This document shows, piece by piece, positions 31,170 to 41,320 of a DNA stretch of 64,000 nt (position 1 is the first letter of the stretch; each line of letters starts with the position of its first letter). The notes beneath the pieces were generated by a model. That model had not been told where the DNA came from, did not search any database, and was given only the letters and a program-made list of their open reading frames with translations. Position numbers and translations under genes: made by a program. Origin of the DNA: Anaeramoeba flamelloides (Eukaryota; Metamonada; Anaeramoebidae); contig JANTQA010000023.1 in NCBI GenBank assembly GCA_027625915.1, forward strand, positions 2,790,001-2,854,000, given 5' to 3'.

Positions 31170-33578
31170 TTATTTTTTCATTGACTTGTATTGCTTTATA
31201 AAATAATAAAGTGTGCGATAAATTAAGCTTCTATCCGATCCAGTTTTAGTTAGTATAACAATTGAAAGTCGTTCTTCTGGTTGTTTGTCGTTGTTTTGGG
31301 TGGATTGTTTATTTTTTTTCGAGGTGGATTGTTGTTGATTTTTTGACCAACTGAGTCTTATAAGTCTTTTGTTTGATTTTCGTCTGAACACTGTGATGCC
31401 TTGATTCCAATTAATTGATATTTTTGTTAAATCTTCTGTGCAGATTTTTAATTGATTTTTTCTTAATTTTAAAAACGAAGGTTGTACGGGGTAACTCCTA
31501 TTTATTAATAAGCAAATTTCAAAATTTACACCATTGTTTTCCCAAAATTGGTGAATTGAATTTGAAGGGTTTTTTTTATCGATGAAAGAATAGTCAGTAA
31601 GTTTCTGAAGAAATTTTTTATTTGGATAAATTAAATTAGGAAATTGATAAATTTTTAGTTTTTCAGGATTATTCAATTCCTTATATTGATTTTCCCCAAT
31701 GGTGTTTTTCTTTTTACTGGAATGGAGATTAAATAATATTAAAGTGAAAAATACTATCCATTTCTCTCTTGAATTATCAAATTTCACCTTGTGGAAAAAT
31801 TTTGGATGTAATGATTCAATTGAGCCGGTGTTTAAAAACATTTTATTGATCCCATATGTAATATCTGTTTTCCATTTATGGGATACAATTTCATCAAAGT
31901 TGTAATTGTAAAAGGTGAAACCTTTTGGATCAATTATTAAATGTGTGTCTTTATAATTTTGGAAATTTGCTTGTGAAATTTGCAGAGTGAATCGGGTCTT
32001 GCCCAATTTGAGATAATTGAGTGCCATTTTATATGCAAAAAGAATTTTTTTATAAAATTTAGTTATCACTTTATTATCAAAGCCAAGTGTTTCTTTTAAA
32101 GTTGTACTTTTCCTATCATTAAGTAAATTCATCCCAAAATACATTTCATAGACATACCAACTGTTCGTGGGCTTGTGTGTAGATATGAACGCATTTTCAA
32201 GATTATTTTTGCAATAAACAGACATTTCCATATTTTCAAGTTTAAATAATTCAAAATGGTATTCTCCCTCTTCTAATTTGATTATTTTTTTTAAATTTGA
32301 TACAGAAGGATACCTTAATTTGTTCTTATACTTTTTCTTTTTTGATTTTTCTTTCTTTGGTTCCTCTCTATACTCTCCATCCGAGCCATCCGAGTCATCC
32401 GAGTCACTGTCCTTTTTCTTTTTCTTTTTCTTTTTCTTTTTCCTCTTCGTTTTCCTGATCTTGATCTTTTTTGTTTTATTTTTGATTTTCTTGATCTTCT
32501 CTTCTTTCTCTTTCTGTTTCTGTTTCTCTTTCAGTTTCTGTTCAGAGGAATCTGTCTCTGTGCTAGACTTTTCATTACCCTCATCAACCTCACTAATTCC
32601 TGATAGGGTTTCAGGAAAGGTGTTCTCTGTAGTTTTGTCTGATGTTTCCATTTGCTGTGCAATTGTTATCGTCGGTAGGCTTGCATGCTTTTTATGGTTT
32701 GTCCTTTTGTGTTCTTTTTTTTTTTTCTTTCCTCTTGCCTGTATCTTTGAATTTCGATCCAGATTCTTGTTTCTTTTTTTTTTAGAGCTTGAATCATGTT
32801 CTTTTTCGTCGTCTGATAAATCAGAGCTCCCGGACATTTTAAGAGAAAAAAATTTTTTTTTTTTGTGTTTCTTCCTGCGTTTTGCCCTGAGGTGCTTTTT
32901 TTTTTTCAAATCACTTTTTTCTGCAGCTATACTTCTTGCAAAATAAAAGAGGTTGAGGTAATTGTGTTGCTTAAAATCATACCCGCCGACAAAATTTTCA
33001 TTAACGAAGCCCTGAGGCGCAACAATGCCATCTACATTGTCTTCAAATAAATCTGCCAGGTCGTCATCAGAATCTTCTTGAGAGCCGTCTTCCGTGTTGT
33101 TCATGAAATAAAAGGTACGGTGGCTGACGAATTTGATTTTTGTATAGCCCTCTTTTTCATAGTGCTTTTGTAAAAATAATACTGAACTGATCAGTTTTTC
33201 ATAATGCTCTTGATCGCCTTCCAATAGCCTATCAACCATAAAAAGCTTGTTTTGATCAAGACCAAGCATTTTGAGTGTCTTTTTATATTCCGCTAAATTG
33301 TTCCTTTGCATTTCGTGCCTTTGCCTCGTTTGGCAGATTTTGTTGTACTTTGTCGGATAAACCACATTGATGAGATTTAAAAAGGAAAAGCCGTCAAGAG
33401 ACAACGCTTCGCTAAGCGGAAGATCACTCACACCTAGCACCTTTCGGATCCATGCTAACGCTCTTTCCTTCTTCTTTAGCTTTTTAGAGCTGCCCACCAG
33501 CCTCGTTTTGTTAATAAAAGGGTGTCGATGTACTTGCTGGATCGTACATTTCGAATTAAATGGCCTTAAAACAAACAT
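31170..33578 (-). CDS. Calponin-homology domain protein with basic linker (802 aa)
   Basis: A single-exon gene on the minus strand, with ATG at 33576-33578 and TAA at 31170-31172. Residues about 39-142 fit a calponin-homology fold: a helix around ALAWIRKVLGV, then LSLDGFSFLNLINVVYPTKY and a later helix before LFLQKHYEKEGY. A single such domain typically binds actin-related or signalling partners. Residues about 150-185 are acidic; about 220-430 are Lys/Arg/Ser/Asp low complexity, including a run of Lys and a DSDDSDGSDG stretch. Residues 440-680 form a globular region not recognised. The last 100 residues (QLKICTEDLTKISINW..., ERLSIVILTKTGSDRSLIYR...) look like a PH-like beta-rich domain; this is low confidence. 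Cytoskeletal or signalling function is inferred from the N-terminal domain only. Confidence 0.75.
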   Translation of the reverse strand: MFVLRPFNSKCTIQQVHRHPFINKTRLVGSSKKLKKKERALAWIRKVLGVSDLPLSEALSLDGFSFLNLINVVYPTKYNKICQTRQRHEMQRNNLAEYKKTLKMLGLDQNKLFMVDRLLEGDQEHYEKLISSVLFLQKHYEKEGYTKIKFVSHRTFYFMNNTEDGSQEDSDDDLADLFEDNVDGIVAPQGFVNENFVGGYDFKQHNYLNLFYFARSIAAEKSDLKKKKHLRAKRRKKHKKKKFFSLKMSGSSDLSDDEKEHDSSSKKKRNKNLDRNSKIQARGKKKKKEHKRTNHKKHASLPTITIAQQMETSDKTTENTFPETLSGISEVDEGNEKSSTETDSSEQKLKEKQKQKEKEEKIKKIKNKTKKIKIRKTKRKKKKKKKKKKDSDSDDSDGSDGEYREEPKKEKSKKKKYKNKLRYPSVSNLKKIIKLEEGEYHFELFKLENMEMSVYCKNNLENAFISTHKPTNSWYVYEMYFGMNLLNDRKSTTLKETLGFDNKVITKFYKKILFAYKMALNYLKLGKTRFTLQISQANFQNYKDTHLIIDPKGFTFYNYNFDEIVSHKWKTDITYGINKMFLNTGSIESLHPKFFHKVKFDNSREKWIVFFTLILFNLHSSKKKNTIGENQYKELNNPEKLKIYQFPNLIYPNKKFLQKLTDYSFIDKKNPSNSIHQFWENNGVNFEICLLINRSYPVQPSFLKLRKNQLKICTEDLTKISINWNQGITVFRRKSNKRLIRLSWSKNQQQSTSKKNKQSTQNNDKQPEERLSIVILTKTGSDRSLIYRTLYYFIKQYKSMKK

Positions 33579-35359
33579 TTTATTCGATCACTTGAAAAAT
33601 GTAAAATGTTTTTTAAGAATTAAATTCTGTTTTCTGAAAAATTTTGTTCTTCGTGTCTCAAAATAATGCCGTGGGGGGGTATAAAAAATTTTCAATGAGT
33701 TTTCTAAAAAGTTTTTCAACAATTTTTGTCCGAAAGGGTGATTAAGAAATTTTTACTTTTTTCGACAATGTGAGGTAAAAGTAAATCTAAGTTTGCTTAT
33801 TGCGTAAATGGTTGGTATTATTTTCAGCTTTTAAGGACTAATATGATAATTTTTAAAAATATACTTGGCAAACCAACAATAAAAATCTTTTTTTTTTATA
33901 AACAAAATTTTATGATTAATTTCACAATTTTTTGGAAAATGCTTTCTATAAGAACGCTTCTTCCCCTTTTGGACTTTTGAAGAAAAATTTTAAAAACCCT
34001 TCGTAATTAAAATTATTTGTGCCTTTGTCAGAAGTAAAATTCCATTTTATTCTAAAAAAAATAATGGATCAATATGATAAACAGTTTAAGTTACCCAAAA
34101 TTCGAACTGGTTAGTTTTTAACCAAAAAAAGTGTCTTGATTAACAGAGTGTAAATTTATTTGAGAAGCAAGCGATAATTGAAAAAACAAACCCAATTTGG
34201 GAAAAAAACTTTAACAAGATTACGAAAACACTTCCATGTCATCTAAACCCTAGAGAATTTTTAGTGAACTTATTTCCAGGATACTTTTTTGGTTTGGTTA
34301 CTTTCTAGATACAAAAAACTTGTATTATCATCTTAATAACAGATCTCTGGTGAATTGTAAAAACAAGATGGTTCTATTAAGGAGAATCTAAAAGTGGTGC
34401 TATTTTAACACCCAAATAACTTTTTAAACAGATAAGGTTTGTATGTCTTTCAAGTGAGAATTTTGAAATTACAAAAAAAGTAATATTTTTAAAAAACAAC
34501 TTTCAGCTTTCGCATTAAACTAACCCAAACTTTGCCATTAAATTTTAAAAATTGAGTCTATTTCAATTCTTTTCTTTTTTTCATAAGGAAGGTTTATTTT
34601 TTTGTGTGGTAATAATAAATGTGGATATCAAAGCAATGTTGAAAAATTTTGATTCATTTTTTATTTGTGTAAAATTTTTTTATCCTAGCTTTGAGGAAAA
34701 GCATTTTATTGGTTTGAAAGTTCTTAAACTGTGAAAATTCTTTGGTTTTCATTATGATTCTTTGAAACCAAATATTATTGAAAGGAGAGTGTTCACTTTT
34801 TCACAAGGGAAATAGTCTGTAAAATGTCTTCAAATTTTTTTGAATTTTAAAGTATATTTGACAATGATACCAAAAGAACTGAAAGATTCCTTTGATTTTG
34901 TACGGTTGTTTAAAAAAGTGATTATTGGAGGTTTTTAAAAGTGTTTCTCTGTGATTGAAAAGGTTAGGTCTAGTAGTTTTAACAAGACTTTTTAAAAACT
35001 TGTATTACTGACTTTTGGATACCAAAAAAAATATATCAATAATTTTTAAAGTTTAAGGGATTGATATCTAGAACTGATGAGTCGAAAATTAAAATAAGAT
35101 ACTCTTTAATTCAAATTCCATTATTCTAACATCTTTTAGGTGTCTTTAAATTTTTGGTATTTTGAAAATAAACAAAAAGATACAATGATCAAAAAAATGT
35201 GTGAACAAAGACTATAATCAATGTTTCAAATTATTATCCATGCTTTTTTTTCTTCTTGTATCAAGACTACATCCAATCTACATCCAAATAGTATACCTAA
35301 GCTCAAATCAATCCTGAAAGTAAAGGTCTGTATATTTTCAGTAAAATTTAAATTATTCA

Positions 35360-36090
35360 TGCAAATAGTTGAAATTTTCCATAATATTCACAATTTTTTT
35401 AAATTTTTTGTTTTTTTGATGATTAAATTTTTTTAAAAATTTCCTATATTTTTCGAGATAAATTTTTCCGATTTAATCCTTCATTTTTAGAATTATTTTT
35501 TAAATAATATAACTTTAAGAAACCAATACCATATTTTGAAGAGTTTATTATCAGTTTCTTTGATCCGTTAATGTATAGGTCTTCTATAACAAAAAAAAAC
35601 ACGCTTTATATTTTGAAACACAGATTAATTATTTTTGTACGCTTTATTTTGACTACAGTAACTATACAAATTAAAAACATCTTTTTATTTATAAAATTAT
35701 CAATAATTACTGTTGTCAAAATAACACTTGTAGAAAAGTTTATTCTCCATTTCAAAATAAAAAGAATTTTTTTTAAAGATTTATAGTTTTTAAAACAACT
35801 CAAACTGGGTTGGAAAATTGTAGAATCAAAATTAAAACCATTTTTTTTTATTATATTTTACATATACATTAAAGAATCAAATAAATGGACAGTAAACTCG
35901 AAGAAAATATGAGTTTGGTTTCTTAAAGTTCTATTATTAAAAAAGAAATTTAAAAAATGAAGGATCAAATCAGAAAAAGCATTTTCTAAAAAAATGGTGT
36001 AAATATTTCTAATAAATTTTTCAAATCAAAAAAAACAAAAAATTGAGAAAATTACAAAAAATTTTCAACATATTTCATTCCTAATTTAAA
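35360..36090. mobile_element. Foldback-type inverted repeat, about 730 bp
   Basis: Left arm about 35360-35670 and right arm about 35700-36090 are inverted copies over some 300 bp. Matching blocks include GATTTAATCCTTCATTTTTA / its complement at about 35958, AACTTTAAGAAACCAA / TTGGTTTCTTAAAGTT, and at the centre TTTTGACTACAGTAACTAT / ATTACTGTTGTCAAAA. The centre spacer is only about 30 bp. Frames within it are non-coding. Confidence 0.65.
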
Positions 36091-36236
36091 AGTTTATTCT
36101 AATTATTAATAAATTTAGTTTCAAAATTAATTTGAACTTATGTATACCACTTGGACAGTTAATTAGTTTTTGTATTGTAACAAAGAAGAAAAAAAAGCAA
36201 GGATTATATTTTGAAATACTGGTTTTAGTCTTTGTA

Positions 36237-36625
36237 AATGTACACACGTTTAAATAAGGAATGTTGTAAAAAATAGAGTTTTTACAATTTTAGAGATAAA
36301 TAAAGAGTTCGCTGTATTTATCCAAATTTTGGCCACAGTAAACAAAATACCCGTTTTTATTTTTGATCTCAAAGGGATTTTCACAATAAAACCATTGGGT
36401 TAAATACCAATACTTTGTTTGAAAAGTGATTTATATTTTTTAAATTTGAAAGATTGTTGTTTTCCAAACGATTTTTTTGATTAAAATCGTTCTTAATCTA
36501 TTAAGATAATCAGATATTATATTTGTTATTAACAAAATTTGGATAAATCAATGGAACTCTTTATTTATCTCTAAAATTCAAAAAACTCTATTTTTTACAA
36601 CATTCATAGTTACACATATGTATTA
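36237..36625. mobile_element. MITE G, copy 1 (about 390 bp)
   Basis: Termini are inverted over more than 70 bp: GAATGTTGTAAAAAATAGAG near 36259 and CTCTATTTTTTACAACATTC ending at 36605, plus AGATAAATAAAGAGTT and AACTCTTTATTTATCT. The outer match may extend to about 36237 and 36625. A second copy lies at about 62668-63055. Confidence 0.75.
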
Positions 36626-37319
36626 TTATGATCACTTTTTGGAAACAATTTACATTCTTTTACTAAAATTAAAGGCATCGTTAACAATTTTAAGAACCAA
36701 TTTTAAAATAAACATCTTTTTACTATTGAAATGCCGATTGGCACCCAAAACATACATTTTTTTCAAAAAAGTATATTTCTGTAAAAATCAACACCTTAAG
36801 ATCATGAATCCTTTTTTGCAAACAAAAGCCACCTTTCTATTTAGAGAAGACAAATACATTGGTTGGTTTAAGAAATCCACAAAAAACAAGAAAAAAATAC
36901 GATAACTATTTCTTAAATTTCTCTTATGACAGAATAATTTCTTTAAATGCAGGATCAAATATAAAAATTATTCTCAAAAAATAGAAATAATTTTAGAAAA
37001 AACTTGGAAAAAAAAAACAAAAAAATTAGGTATCAATTGGAATAATTATAAAAAATTTTTGAACAAAATCTATCACAAATTTAAAAGTTTACTCAAAAAA
37101 TCAATGAATTCACAACCAGAATTTATTTGACGGTTGGTACCAATGTTCACACTGGATTATATTTTTTATTGGAAACAATAAAAAAAAAAGTATATTCTGT
37201 ATTTGGACTATACATTTTACACGCTGGGTACATGTATTCTGGGCAACTAACAATTGTTTTAAAAAATTATATTCCACCAGTTTGAGAAATAAACCCCTTT
37301 TCAGTCAAATAGACCAAGT

Positions 37320-37510
37320 TTTAAAGAAGTAATAGAAACTATTCTATGAGTTTGATTTATAACCCCCCTCAAAATAAAAATTTCAATTTTTAAATCAAGA
37401 TCATTTTTTCGAATTTTTCAAATTTTAGTTTTTTGCTTTTTGCTTTTTTTTTTTTTTTTTTTTTTTTTTTTCTTTTTATCATTTTGTGAATTTTTTTTTG
37501 TAATAAACCA
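37320..37510 (-). repeat. A-rich repeat P, copy 3 (inverted, with poly-T)
   Basis: On the minus strand it reads AATTCGAAAAAATGATCTTG, TTTTATTTTGA and AAACTCATAGAATA, as in the copy at 3.9 kb. The poly-T at 37448-37482 corresponds to the poly-A end of the family. Confidence 0.5.
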
Positions 37511-38227
37511 ACTTGAAAAAAAAAAAAAAAAGGGATTAGATCCCTAAATCCACACACATAAAAGTGAGACTTTGTATTATCTATTAAAATTCATACATTT
37601 ACAATTAATTAAAATTTTGTGATCAACACTTTTTAATTTCCTAAAGAAATTGAGATATTTTACAGGGAAATTTTAAATGAAAGTGCCCAATTTTTTTTTT
37701 AATATTTATTTGCTTTGAAATTTATGATTTGTTTAGGTGTTTCGTTTATGATTATCCACTCTAATCTGAAGTTTTTCATTACTCTTATTTATAAACAATC
37801 TTCCTTTGATTGATTCTTTAAAAAAGTGAATTTTTCGCTTTTGGCTGCGGCACAATTAAGCGAAATGGATTTTTACATTTCAGATTCACTAATACTCACA
37901 CATCGGAAAGTTTGATTAACACCCTTGGAAACTTTTTGTAAATACCCTATCCAATAAATAAAATTAAAAAGTCCAGGTGGTTGAAAAAAAAACCTATTTC
38001 TAAAAAATCTAATTCTTGAAAAAATAAAGAGTTTAGGTATCAGTACTCTGCTCCTACATTAAAAAAATCCAATTCTTTGATTTTCCCAAAATGTATATTA
38101 GTTGCTAAAAATTTCGATTTTTTGAAAAATTAAATAATTAATTTCTAGATTATTTTGACAAATTATTTTCTTTTATTGAAGATATTGTTAAAAAATAAAT
38201 AATTCTCATTGGAAGGAAACACACATA

Positions 38228-38424
38228 CAGTCAGTTTCACTTTTAAGGCACAAACTTACAACGAAATTTAAGGCACAATAAAAATCTCAAATTAAAGCAC
38301 AAAATTCAAATTCTAGTTAAAATAAATTGTAAAATAAAAAATTCCAAATTTTGTGCCTTAATTTGAGATTTTTTTGTGCCTTAAATTTCGTTGTAAGTTT
38401 GTGCATTAAAAGTGAAACTGATTG
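38228..38424. mobile_element. MITE family A, copy 3 (197 bp, TA-flanked)
   Basis: Starts CAGTCAGTTTCACTTTTAAG and ends AGTGAAACTGATTG. TA dinucleotides flank both ends. Same internal order as copies 1, 2 and 5. Confidence 0.8.
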
Positions 38425-39420
38425 TATCCAATTTGAAAGTTTCGATCATTTTTATTAAAAATGGGCAAATCTTGAATTTAAAATATCTAAAAAATAAACC
38501 ACTTTTATAACATCTTGACAAACTATGATGTTAACGGAGTGGTAATACAAGTTTGTCACATATTACATTCAAAGAAAAGTTCAATTTTATGGATAGGAAT
38601 CATTTTTTCTGATCTTGTTCATTTTTTATAATTATGTTGAATTTTTTTATTTTTTTTCAAACTATTATAAATTATTTTTCTTTTTTTCATATGTTTTAAA
38701 TAAAGTCTGGCTTTTCCTATCTTTTTCTTTTCATAATTTTTTTTATTGTAAATATTTTTCTTTTCTTTATTTTGTAAAAAATCATCTCCAAAAAAAAAAA
38801 TATCTTTGAAAATACCTATTAAACATTGGAAAAATGAGACTATTTAATATCTTTGAAATACTATATATTGGTAGGCAACATCATCTTCTTGTTAAAACCT
38901 TTTCATTAGAATCCAAGAATAAAAAACCCATTAAGGTTATTTCAAACATTGTAATTCAACCTTTTTTTTATTTTTGCTTTTGTTTTTTTGTAATTTTTAA
39001 AACCTCAAACTTATCTATATTAAAAAAAATGTAAAAAATGAATTAATAATTTAATTTAAGAACCAATTATACCAGAATAAAATATTTTTTTTTTTCAATT
39101 TATTATTTAAAGCGAATTATACCTTTTCAAATCGGGGATATATTGTGGACAAGATTACAACATACACAATAGCCCTTCTTTTAAAAATAAAAAGAAAAAA
39201 AATATTTGTAAACATATAAAAGAAAAAAAAGCAACAAATAAAAGAAAGTTTAAAAAATAATCAAAAAAAAACTAAAATGACAATTTAAAAGTTTATATTA
39301 TAAAACATGTTTAAAATATCTTGGCGATTGTTATCTTTTGTGTTGTAAAATTTTGGATCACCTTGATTGGTTGTAATAATATCGAATAAACGTCTATTCA
39401 TATACATTGTAAGTGAAATA

Positions 39421-39566
39421 CAGCCAATTCCACTTTAAGGATCAAACTTTCAACTGAATTAAGATACAAAAAATTTTTTTTAAATTGAGGTAATTTTTAG
39501 GATATTTTCAACATAAATTATTATACTAGAATCCATTTTTTTTGCTGTAAAAGTGAAACTTATTAA
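39421..39566. mobile_element. MITE family A, copy 4 (decayed, about 146 bp)
   Basis: Begins CAGCCAATTCCACTTTAAGG after TA and ends with AAAAGTGAAACTTATT. The centre is shortened and diverged. Confidence 0.55.
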
Positions 39567-39654
39567 GGTTCATTTATTAAATTTTAAATTAGAACAATAT
39601 AGATAAATCTAGCTCTGAAAGAACCACTTTAGTGTTTTTTTTTTTTTTTTTTTT

Positions 39655-39790
39655 TTTATTAATTGAGATAAATAAGTAATTAAAGAAAAATTTATCAAAA
39701 TATTAAATATAAGAGAAGAAGAAAAACAGATAAAATATTAAAGTACAAATTTTATAATTAATATTTTCATGACCAAATTAACAAAAGATC
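39655..39790 (+). repeat. Dispersed repeat D, partial copy
   Basis: Shares GAGAAGAAGAAAAA, AAAATATTAAAGTA and CATGACCAAATT with the copies at 5.95 kb and 58.9 kb. Confidence 0.45.
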
Positions 39791-39949
39791 CACTTTTATT
39801 AAGTTTTCCATATTTTGAAAGTAATGTTTAAAATCACAGATTTTACAAAAAATATCGAATTCCCAAAAATCACTGTTGACCTTTTTTTTTAACTTGATAA
39901 ATAAAAAGAAAATTAAAGAAAATTTCCTTTAATTTCCAAAAAAAAAAAC

Positions 39950-40330
39950 ACTTTCAGTTTTCAAAGGATTCAAAAAAATTGAGTAAAATATTTGATTTTT
40001 CTCAATTCTTTTAAATTCTGGAAAAGCACGTTTTTTTTTTTTTAATTTTAGATATTTGGAAAATCAATATTTTTTGTTAGGTTTTTTTGACTTTTCTATT
40101 TATTTGGAAAACTCAAAAAAACCTATAAGACTTCACAAATAAAATAGAAAAATTCAAAAAAACCTAGAAAACTTAACAAATAAAACAGAAAAACAGAACA
40201 AAACAGCTCTTATATTTTCCAAAATTTCAAATAATTGGGTTGAATCTTTGACTTTTCTTTCTACTTTTGAATTCTGGAAAAGATAAGCATTCTATGGCAC
40301 TTGATGATACTTTGATCATTGGGCGAGATA
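39950..40330 (-). repeat. Repeat family B, copy 4
   Basis: Contains two B hairpin modules, several AAACTCAAAAAAACCT-type segments and the terminal sequence around GCATTCTATGGCACTTGATG. Confidence 0.55.
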
Positions 40331-40689
40331 CTAACAACGATTCAAATCAAGGACAATAACCCAATAAAAATATTATCAATAATAATTAAAAATTACACAA
40401 TCTATAATTAATAATTGATATTTCCTTTTTTTTTTTTTTTTTTTTTTTTTTGATTGAAAAAAAGTGAATAAAATCTTTGATTTTGCTCCGTTATTTTTAA
40501 TTAAAAACAAAAAAAAGAAAAGAAAACCACAAGATACTACCTTTAGGAATGATCCATCAGTTTAAAGAGCTGGTTTTGATAAATAAGAAATTTTTTCGAA
40601 AATTATTTTTTTATTTTTATTGAATTTTTATTTTCAAAATTTAAAATTTTATTTTTATTTTTGTAAAAATCATAGTAAAATTTAGACTG

Positions 40690-40870
40690 GACAGCAAAAC
40701 CATACACCAAACTCCAACCTGACAGACCCTCCAATTGGTTTCAAATCAGACTAGTTTACACCAACTACGCCTGGCTTGCTTAAGATCTAATCAGAACAAG
40801 CCAACCTGTTGGCTTAAGATCAGATCTTTAACACAATTTCAAATTCTCGGATTGATTTTTTTATCACCTT
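40690..40870. other. Anomalous less AT-rich segment
   Basis: This stretch has much more G+C than its surroundings. It holds a hairpin (AAGCCAACCTGTTGGCTT) and a direct repeat (CTTAAGATCTAATCAGAACA versus CTTAAGATCAGATC). It ends in an A-run near 40888-40903. A SINE-like unit is conceivable, but no Pol III B box was found. Confidence 0.35.
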
Positions 40871-41320
40871 TACCTTCTCCCAACACTAAAAAAAAAAAAA
40901 AAAGCAGGAATCCAAACAACATATAAAAAGGGAGATTTAGAAAAAGTAAAAAGTCTAAAAAACCAAAAATATTCAAAATTTCAAAACATTTTTTATTGTT
41001 AATTTAAACGAAGAAAACCGATGTGAAATCTTATTTGTAACCTGTAACAAAAATACAAAGTATCACATTTTTTCCACCCTTTTCAGAATAAAAAACAAAT
41101 ATATTAAAATCGTTTGATTTTACTCTATATTTTCAAATTCTAGAAAATTTAACATTTTTAGCTGTGGAAATATTGACTTACACAAATCTTCCACATTTTT
41201 TGGTACCAAAACTAACACCACTTCTAAATAAATAAAATGAAATAGATAATCTAATTTCACAATTTATTATTGAAAAACCATAAAATTATACTGTATTTAC
41301 AAAATTATTTCTGATTTTTT

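Larger units (their letters stand above)
33579..41320. other. Large intergenic region dominated by palindromic elements
   Basis: Between the CH-protein gene and the glycosyltransferase 3' end I find no supportable gene. It contains a roughly 730-bp foldback (35360-36090), MITE G copy 1 (36237-36625), a part of the foldback arm again at about 36950-37100, repeat P copy 3 (37320-37510), MITE A copies 3 and 4, repeat D fragment (39655-39790) and repeat B copy 4. A less AT-rich stretch lies at 40690-40870. Open frames of 60-95 codons here are biased to Phe/Ile/Lys and look like chance. Confidence 0.5.

Noticed and set aside
32278-32946. Long open frame on the plus strand, Phe/Ser-rich
   Set aside because: It is the antisense of the Lys/Glu/Ser-rich linker of the CH-domain gene; composition is a mirror of those codons.
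35221-35803. Frames of 65-71 codons on both strands
   Set aside because: They lie in or beside the large foldback repeat and simply read its arms.
36618-36905. 95-codon frame
   Set aside because: It lies among MITE G and foldback-derived repeat sequence; amino-acid use is chance-like.
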